Assembly (NCBI GenBank): GCA_003446375.1
Contig: DMAW01000097.1
Location: forward strand, 1-27,289
Reading direction: 5' to 3'
DNA from: Eubacteriaceae bacterium
Lineage (GTDB): Bacteria > Bacillota > Clostridia > Eubacteriales > Alkalibacteraceae
Length of the DNA: 27,289 nt
A program made the translations under genes and the position numbers. The number at the start of each line of letters is the position of its first letter. Positions within the stretch are counted from its first letter, which is position 1. Below, one piece after another: positions 22,522 through 27,289 of the stretch. The notes beneath the pieces are model-generated. The model saw only the letters and a list, made by a program, of their open reading frames with translations. It ran no database searches and had not been told where the DNA came from.

Positions 22522-23280
22522 ATGGTTAAAGAGAGGCAAGACAATAAAAAGAGAAAGCTTAAGCTTAACTTAAAGAAGTTTATTTCCTTTCTGCTGGTGC
22601 TGACTGGTATGTTATTATTAAGTTATATTTGGTTTTTCACCGATTTATTCCATATCAAGTCTATTGAATTTTTGGATAATAAGAAAATCGAAGAATCAAC
22701 ATTAAAAGAGGTCTCCGGATTGACAGAGGGAGATAATATCTTTTTAATTAAAACCTCTGATGCGGCAGATAATATCAAAAGTATTGGATATGTCAAGGAA
22801 GTAAACATAATTCGAGTATTTCCCGACAAGCTGAAAGTGTACATAACAGAAAGAGATCCGGTATGCATAGTTGTAGATGGAGGAGATTATATTTACGTTG
22901 ACGACCAGGGAATTGTGGCAGAAGTCGTTGATCATATCACAGTTTGGTCTTTGCCCCTGGTTACAGGGCTTGAAAACACTCTTTCTGAAAAATATGAAGC
23001 CAAAAAGCTGGGAGTCGAACCTACATGGGTGGGCAACAATGTTTTAGGCATCCTTGAAGTTTTAAGGGATTATGAACTCTCAGAAAAGGTATCGGAAATA
23101 AACGTAACAAAAGAAAAACAATTGCATATATATACAAATGGTGGTAGTATAATTAAAGTTAGGGACAAGGAAAACATTGAATCAAAGATTGATTTTTTAT
23201 ATACTTATTTAACTGAAAATGACGATAGGATGATTGTCGATTTAACCCATGGAGGAAATCCTACTTATACTCCAAGGTGA
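22522..23280 (+). CDS. ftsQ: Cell division protein FtsQ/DivIB
   Basis: A 252-residue bitopic protein: a very basic cytoplasmic N-terminus (about 1-20), a transmembrane helix (about 23-43, FISFLLVLTGMLLLSYIWFF), a POTRA domain (about 45-115, starting FHIKSIEFLDNKKI and ending VYITERDPV) and the FtsQ beta domain (VDDQGIVAEV, then LPLVTGL). It assembles with FtsL/DivIC in the divisome. ATG 22522 starts one base after the murG stop; GGAGACGG is the ribosome-binding site. Confidence 0.9.
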   Translation: MVKERQDNKKRKLKLNLKKFISFLLVLTGMLLLSYIWFFTDLFHIKSIEFLDNKKIEESTLKEVSGLTEGDNIFLIKTSDAADNIKSIGYVKEVNIIRVFPDKLKVYITERDPVCIVVDGGDYIYVDDQGIVAEVVDHITVWSLPLVTGLENTLSEKYEAKKLGVEPTWVGNNVLGILEVLRDYELSEKVSEINVTKEKQLHIYTNGGSIIKVRDKENIESKIDFLYTYLTENDDRMIVDLTHGGNPTYTPR

Positions 23281-23295
23281 CAAGGAGAGAATATA

Positions 23296-24006
23296 TTGAA
23301 AAAGATTAAAGGAAGAGTTGAAATTGCAATAATCTGTGTGATAATAGGCATAATGATAGTACTCCAAATGCAGACCATAGGCAATCTCGGCGGACTTGTC
23401 AGCAGTCAAAGGGCTGATGATTTGTTGGTAGAATTGAATCAACTTAAAAAGGAAAACACTGAATTAACAAAGAAAGCTAACGATTTATCTAGTGCCGTAG
23501 ATGATTTCGAGTCTCAGGCAGCTGATAATAACAGATACATAGAAAAGCTTTTGCAAGACGTGAATAATGCTAAGATCTACTCAGGGCAGACTGACCTTCA
23601 AGGAGAAGGAATAGAGATCACGTTGGATTACGACAGTGTTGAAAATGATGGGTTTGATCCGTTTTTATATAATTCAGAGCTTCTTTTGATTATGGTCAAT
23701 GAACTTAATGCCGCCGGAGCGGAAGCAATTTCTATAAATGGGGAGAGACTTATCAGCGTATCTGAAATAAGGCTTGCAGGCAGCCATATAAATATCAACG
23801 GAACAAAACATTCCAGACCCTTCGTGTTCAAAGTGATCGGAGATGCAAAAACGCTGAAATCAGCTCTTTTGATACGGGCGGGCATCGCAGATATTATGCG
23901 GGCAAACTATATAAGCGTTTCAATAGAAGAAGTGGAAGAACTTACTGTTGAAAAATATGAAAAAGTCATTAACTATAGATATGCAAAGCCGGTTGGTGGT
24001 GAATGA
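23296..24006 (+). CDS. DUF881 family membrane protein (first of tandem pair)
   Basis: A 236-residue protein of the DUF881 family (YlxW/YlxX in Bacillus). It has an N-terminal membrane helix (about 8-28), a coiled-coil stalk (about 38-75, LVELNQLKKENTELTKKAND) and a globular extracytoplasmic domain with the family pattern LQGEGIEITLDYD, LLIMVNELNAAGAEAISINGERL and the final ELTVEKYEKVINYRYA. The biochemical function is unknown; position between ftsQ and ftsZ is widespread in Firmicutes and suggests a division or envelope role. TTG start with AAGGAG 8 nt upstream. It overlaps the next gene (ATGA type). Confidence 0.88.
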   Translation: MKKIKGRVEIAIICVIIGIMIVLQMQTIGNLGGLVSSQRADDLLVELNQLKKENTELTKKANDLSSAVDDFESQAADNNRYIEKLLQDVNNAKIYSGQTDLQGEGIEITLDYDSVENDGFDPFLYNSELLLIMVNELNAAGAEAISINGERLISVSEIRLAGSHININGTKHSRPFVFKVIGDAKTLKSALLIRAGIADIMRANYISVSIEEVEELTVEKYEKVINYRYAKPVGGE

Positions 24007-24707
24007 TGAAAAAAAGTTTCAAAAAAAGGGATTTGCAGATATTCTTTGTCTTTGCAATTTCCGGAGTGGTGATGTCGCTGTTTTTTTTGAACACGACTAA
24101 AGGGAGCGGCGGCTGGAACGGAATAGTTACTGCAAAGACTATCTACAGCTATCAAAACGAGATAAGCCAGCTTCAATCAAAAAACGACGATCTCTACCAA
24201 AGCATTGCAGAGCTTGAAGAGAAGCTTGAATCATACTCGGTAGATAATCCTGATTATGAAGCTTTGGAAAATGAACTGTACAATGAACTATCAAAATATG
24301 ATATAATCATGGGTAATAGCGATGTTGCAGGAGAAGGTCTGAAAATCGAGCTTTCTGACAGTACCAGAGAATTACAGCCAGGCGAGAATATCAATAATTT
24401 TATAATTCACAATAGCGACGTGTTGGAGATAATAAACGAACTGAAGTCAAATGGCGCAGAAGTCATTGCCATTAATGGCTATAGGCTCAGTTGGGATTCG
24501 CAGATTGATTGCGCGGGTCCGGTTATTTATGTAGATGATTTCGTGGCCGGAACGCCTTTTATTATAGAGGCGATTGGCAATAAGGATCGGTTGTATGCAG
24601 GCATGGAAGCTCAAGACAGCATAGTGCAACTTTTAAGGCACTGGGAGATAAATGTAAACATACAAGATATGGAAGAAATAATTATTAAAAGCAGGGACAA
24701 TCTATAG
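24003..24707 (+). CDS. DUF881 family membrane protein (second of tandem pair)
   Basis: A 234-residue paralogue of the preceding protein with the same layout: a basic N-terminus, a membrane helix (about 10-28, LQIFFVFAISGVVMSLFFL), a coiled coil (about 47-75) and the DUF881 domain (VAGEGLKIELSDS, VLEIINELKSNGAEVIAINGYRL, GPVIYVDD). The two domains align along their length, pointing to an old duplication. It starts at ATG 24003 inside the previous stop, so translation is probably coupled. Function unknown; see the neighbour. Confidence 0.88.
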   Translation: MMKKSFKKRDLQIFFVFAISGVVMSLFFLNTTKGSGGWNGIVTAKTIYSYQNEISQLQSKNDDLYQSIAELEEKLESYSVDNPDYEALENELYNELSKYDIIMGNSDVAGEGLKIELSDSTRELQPGENINNFIIHNSDVLEIINELKSNGAEVIAINGYRLSWDSQIDCAGPVIYVDDFVAGTPFIIEAIGNKDRLYAGMEAQDSIVQLLRHWEINVNIQDMEEIIIKSRDNL

Positions 24708-24733
24708 AAGGTTGTTAGAAAGGTGATTTTTAG

Positions 24734-25087
24734 ATGATTATAGCACTTATAGGACTCGCATTAGGAGTTTTTCTGGGATTTGTGTTGCCCTTGGATCTTC
24801 CTTCATCTTATACATCCTATATGTCAATAGCTTTGCTGGCAGCTTTGGACTCGGTATTTGGTGGCATCAGAGCTGAGATGGAAGGGAAATTCGATTCCCA
24901 TATATTTATATCCGGATTTTTCGGCAATATAATAATAGCAACGTTTTTGGCTTACTTTGGAGATAGAGTGGGAATTCCTCTTTATTATGCGGCTATATTT
25001 ACATTTGGAACCAGGCTGTTCCAAAACTTTGCAAGCATAAGAAGGATATTTTTAAATAAAATAGAACAAAAATATTACAAACATTAG
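24734..25087 (+). CDS. sbp: Small basic protein Sbp (DUF1290)
   Basis: A 117-residue membrane protein with three hydrophobic segments (about 2-22, 28-42, 58-88) and a basic C-terminal tail. The block AALDSVFGGIRAEMEGKFD, followed by FISGFFGNIIIA, is the hallmark of the DUF1290/Sbp family, encoded just upstream of ftsA/ftsZ in Bacillus and Clostridia. Its role is unknown. AAAGGTG lies upstream of ATG 24734. It follows the DUF881 pair, the standard order. Confidence 0.88.
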   Translation: MIIALIGLALGVFLGFVLPLDLPSSYTSYMSIALLAALDSVFGGIRAEMEGKFDSHIFISGFFGNIIIATFLAYFGDRVGIPLYYAAIFTFGTRLFQNFASIRRIFLNKIEQKYYKH

Positions 25088-25131
25088 TACAGAAACGCAA
25101 CAAAATAATTATTTCTCTAGGGGGTATTAAT

Positions 25132-26181
25132 TTGCTTCAATTTGATATGGAATTTGAACAGTTTGCTTCGATAAAAGTAATAGGTGTAGGTGGCGGAGGC
25201 AATAACGCCGTAAATAGAATGATTGAATCAGGGTTAAAAGGTGTGAGCTTTGCTGTTGTAAACACAGACAACCAGGCTTTGTCACTGTCTTTAGCTCAAG
25301 AAAGGATTCAAATCGGTGAAAAGACAACTTCCGGACTGGGAGCCGGAGCAAATCCTGAAATAGGTCAAAAATCCGCTGAAGAAAGTGAAGATATATTGAG
25401 GGAATCAATCAAAGGAGTAGACCTTCTTTTTGTAACTGCAGGAATGGGAGGTGGTACCGGTACAGGTGCAGCCCCTATAGTTGCCAAAGTTGCTAAAGAA
25501 ATGGGGGTCCTTACTGTAGGAGTGGTGACTAAGCCATTTTCTTTTGAAGGAAAAGTAAGGATGAATAATGCAGATCTTGGAATAAGGCTTTTAAGTGATA
25601 GCGTGGATGCTCTTGTGACCATACCAAACGATAGATTGCTGCAGCTTGCGGATAAGACGACTTCCTTGAGAGATGCATTTAAGATGGCGGATAATGTTCT
25701 GCTTCAAGGCGTAAGAGGAATATCCGATTTGATAGCAATTCCCGGACTTGTCAGCCTTGACTTTGCAGATGTTAAGACTATTATGAAAGACACAGGCCTT
25801 GCGCATATGGGAGTGGGAGTCGCAACAGGAGAAAACAAGGCTGCAGAAGCGGCAAAACAAGCTATCCATAGTCCTTTGTTGGAAACTCAAATAGATGGAG
25901 CTACCGGCGTTCTTCTTAACATTACAGGGGGAGCAAACCTTACATTATTCGAAGTAGACCAAGCTGCAGAAATTGCAAGGGAAGCTGCTGATCCTGATGC
26001 AAATGTAATATTCGGTGCGGCAATAGATGAAAGCATGGAAGATGAAATTAAGATCACTGTCATTGCAACAGGTTTTTCTAATAAGACCGTGCCTGTACAA
26101 CAAAGTCACAGTCAGAAATCTCAAGCCTCTAATCCTATGGATCAATTTGATATCCCAAGTTTTCTTAAAAGAAGCAAGTAA
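25132..26181 (+). CDS. ftsZ: Cell division GTPase FtsZ
   Basis: A 349-residue tubulin-like GTPase that forms the Z ring. It has GVGGGGNNAVNRM near 18-30, the signature GGGTGTG at 106-112, PFSFEGKVR, and T7 synergy loop SLDFADV (208-214, with D210 and D213). At the T7 position usually occupied by Asn there is Ser208 (codon AGC at 25753). The C-terminal linker is short (about 22 residues), followed by the conserved peptide DIPSFLKR that binds FtsZ partners. TTG start with a TAGGGGG site (25119-25125) upstream. ftsA, commonly just upstream, is missing. A terminator follows. Confidence 0.97.
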   Translation: MLQFDMEFEQFASIKVIGVGGGGNNAVNRMIESGLKGVSFAVVNTDNQALSLSLAQERIQIGEKTTSGLGAGANPEIGQKSAEESEDILRESIKGVDLLFVTAGMGGGTGTGAAPIVAKVAKEMGVLTVGVVTKPFSFEGKVRMNNADLGIRLLSDSVDALVTIPNDRLLQLADKTTSLRDAFKMADNVLLQGVRGISDLIAIPGLVSLDFADVKTIMKDTGLAHMGVGVATGENKAAEAAKQAIHSPLLETQIDGATGVLLNITGGANLTLFEVDQAAEIAREAADPDANVIFGAAIDESMEDEIKITVIATGFSNKTVPVQQSHSQKSQASNPMDQFDIPSFLKRSK

Positions 26182-26184
26182 GTT

Positions 26185-26208
26185 AAACGACCGCGAGGTC
26201 GTTTTTTT
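26185..26208 (+). terminator. Intrinsic terminator of the dcw cluster
   Basis: An 8-bp stem AAACGACC (26185-26192) / GGTCGTTT (26197-26204) with GCGA tetraloop and a T-run (26202-26208), 4 nt after the ftsZ stop. Confidence 0.92.
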
Positions 26209-26238
26209 ATGGCTAAAATATATATTGAATAGTTATTA

Positions 26239-26267
26239 TGGACATTAAAAAAATCATGGGTTATAAT
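26239..26267 (+). promoter_or_regulatory. Promoter of nrdR
   Basis: TGGACA (26239-26244), 17-nt spacer, TATAAT (26262-26267): a near-consensus sigma-A promoter just after the ftsZ terminator and 30 nt before the nrdR start. Confidence 0.72.
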
Positions 26268-26297
26268 AGTCTTAGTTTTTATTTGGGGGGAGATCGT

Positions 26298-26762
26298 TTG
26301 AAATGTCCGTTTTGCAATCATATGGAAAGCAAAGTAGTCGATTCCAGGCCGACTGAGGAAGGAAACGTCATAAGAAGACGAAGGGAATGCTTCAATTGCG
26401 CCAAAAGATTCACCACATACGAAAAAATTGAAGATATACCGTTGATGGTTGTTAAAAAGGGCGGGCATAGAGAACAATTCGACAGAAATAAAATTATGAA
26501 TGGTATTTTAAGGGCTTGTGAAAAAAGGCCAATTTCTATCAAGCAAATAGAGTCGATCGTAGACGATATCGAAAAGGAAGTATATCAGACTTTAGAAAGA
26601 GAGGTTTCTTCAGAAGTTATAGGTGAAATGATCATGGAGCATCTGAAGAATCTAGATGAAGTTGCTTATGTAAGATTTGCTTCAGTTTACAGACAATTTA
26701 AGGATTTAAATACTTTTATAGATGAACTAAATAAGCTTTTAAAAGAAAACAACCCTGTCTAA
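26298..26762 (+). CDS. nrdR: Transcriptional repressor NrdR
   Basis: A 154-residue repressor of ribonucleotide reductase genes. The N-terminal zinc ribbon has Cys3, Cys6, Cys31 and Cys34 (MKCPFC, VVDSRPTEEG, IRRRRECFNC, RFTTYE). An ATP-cone domain follows (about 49-139), which senses ATP/dATP. TTG 26298 gives the canonical MKCPFC start with a GGGGGGAG site about 5 nt upstream; the frame is open to 26238, but that part covers the promoter. No clear NrdR box was recognised here. Confidence 0.96.
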   Translation: MKCPFCNHMESKVVDSRPTEEGNVIRRRRECFNCAKRFTTYEKIEDIPLMVVKKGGHREQFDRNKIMNGILRACEKRPISIKQIESIVDDIEKEVYQTLEREVSSEVIGEMIMEHLKNLDEVAYVRFASVYRQFKDLNTFIDELNKLLKENNPV

Positions 26763-26773
26763 ACAGGGTTGTT
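26748..26773 (+). other. Perfect 11-bp hairpin over the nrdR stop codon
   Basis: AACAACCCTGT (26748-26758) and ACAGGGTTGTT (26763-26773) form an uninterrupted stem with a 4-nt CTAA loop containing the nrdR stop. No oligo-T follows (the next bases are GCATTG), so it is not a canonical terminator on this strand. It may attenuate, stabilise mRNA ends or separate translation of the two genes. The ribosome-binding site of the next gene starts 7 nt later. Confidence 0.6.
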
Positions 26774-26791
26774 GCATTGAGGAGGAAAACC

Positions 26792-27289
26792 GTGTTTAGT
26801 GAAAAAACGATAAAATCAACGGAAATATACAAAGGAAAGATACTTGATTTAAGGGTTGATGAAGTTGAACTTTCAAATGGAAAAAAATCTGTAAGAGAAA
26901 TAATTACTCATAGCGGAGCCAGTGCAGTGCTTGCAAAATATGAAGGCAAGATTATTCTTGTGAGGCAATTTAGAAAACCGATAGATAAATTGATTTTGGA
27001 GATACCGGCAGGAAAAATCGATATTGGGGAAGAGCCGACTTTATGTGCTATAAGAGAGCTTGAAGAAGAAACGGGATTTAAAGCCGTTGATATTGAAAAA
27101 GTAGGAGAAATTCATACTACTCCAGGGTTTTCAAATGAGCTTATACACATCTACTATACTGAAAACCTAGTAGAGGGAAATATAAATAGAGATGAAGATG
27201 AAATGATGGATGTATTGATGATAAGCTTAAAAGATTTTGAGGGCATGATAGAGTCTGGAGAGATTACTGATGGCAAGACATTAGCGGCA
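26792..27289 (+). CDS. NUDIX hydrolase, ADP-ribose pyrophosphatase type (3' truncated by the window)
   Basis: The first 166 codons are present and the frame runs open off the window end. The Nudix box GX5EX7REUXEEXGU is complete at residues 74-96 (G74, E80, R88, E89, E92, E93, G95). The N-terminal half has GKILDLRVDEVELSNGK, REIITHSGA and VRQFRKP as in NudF/ADP-ribose pyrophosphatases, and TTPGFSNE follows the box. It likely hydrolyses ADP-ribose to AMP and ribose-5-phosphate. GTG 26792 has GAGGAGG 8 nt upstream. Only about 10-15 residues should be missing compared with the family length near 175-185. Confidence 0.9.
   Translation, partial: MFSEKTIKSTEIYKGKILDLRVDEVELSNGKKSVREIITHSGASAVLAKYEGKIILVRQFRKPIDKLILEIPAGKIDIGEEPTLCAIRELEEETGFKAVDIEKVGEIHTTPGFSNELIHIYYTENLVEGNINRDEDEMMDVLMISLKDFEGMIESGEITDGKTLAA

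Noticed and set aside
26238..26297. Upstream extension of the nrdR open frame from an ATG
   Set aside because: It overlaps the promoter, and NrdR begins with the MKCPFC zinc ribbon encoded from TTG 26298.

Overview
The window is a low-GC Gram-positive chromosome segment, most likely from an anaerobic member of the Clostridia. Every gene is on the + strand, packed head to tail with short gaps or small overlaps, strong Shine-Dalgarno sites and frequent TTG/GTG starts. No tRNA, rRNA, CRISPR array, prophage or insertion sequence was seen.

Region 1 (1-9366) is the conserved Firmicute nusB-recN neighbourhood: an Asp23/Gls24 (YqhY-type) gene, nusB, a TsaD-like peptidase-M22 gene, xseA, xseB, ispA, a ~565-nt structured non-coding RNA gene, a small membrane-protein gene, tlyA, nadK, argR and recN. 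I identify the non-coding gene (about 4305-4870) as OLE RNA (Ornate, Large, Extremophilic), one of the largest and most complex bacterial non-coding RNAs. The membrane-protein gene right after it is its partner oapA. The identification rests on the position between ispA and oapA, size, a perfect 11-bp helix closing the two ends, several internal hairpins, absence of convincing coding sequence and a dedicated sigma-A-type promoter. This is the most notable content of the window. OLE is a described RNA class, so the novelty lies in this example and its context.

Region 2 (about 9367-10921) holds two units that break the usual order: a stand-alone pduL-type phosphotransacylase with its own promoter and terminator, and lgt (lipoprotein maturation) with its own promoter and terminator.

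Region 3 (10957-26208) is a long division and cell wall (dcw) cluster: mraZ, rsmH, ftsL, a PASTA-containing class B PBP, murE, murF, mraY, murD, ftsW, murG, ftsQ/divIB, two DUF881 genes, the small basic protein gene sbp, and ftsZ. It starts at a promoter overlaid by five 10-bp-phased GG-rich repeats, the expected operator of MraZ, and ends at a clear intrinsic terminator. It supplies lipid I/lipid II synthesis (MurE-F-D, MraY, MurG), septal polymerisation and cross-linking (FtsW plus PBP), and the divisome scaffold (FtsL, FtsQ, FtsZ). ftsA is not in the cluster.

Region 4 (26209-27289) carries nrdR with its own promoter, then a NUDIX ADP-ribose pyrophosphatase gene cut by the window edge.

A recurring pattern is that sporulation genes usually found at these junctions in spore formers (spoIVB-spo0A after recN; spoIIGA-sigE-sigG after ftsZ) are missing, which suggests a non-sporulating lineage. 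dxs, often near ispA/oapA/tlyA, is also absent here.
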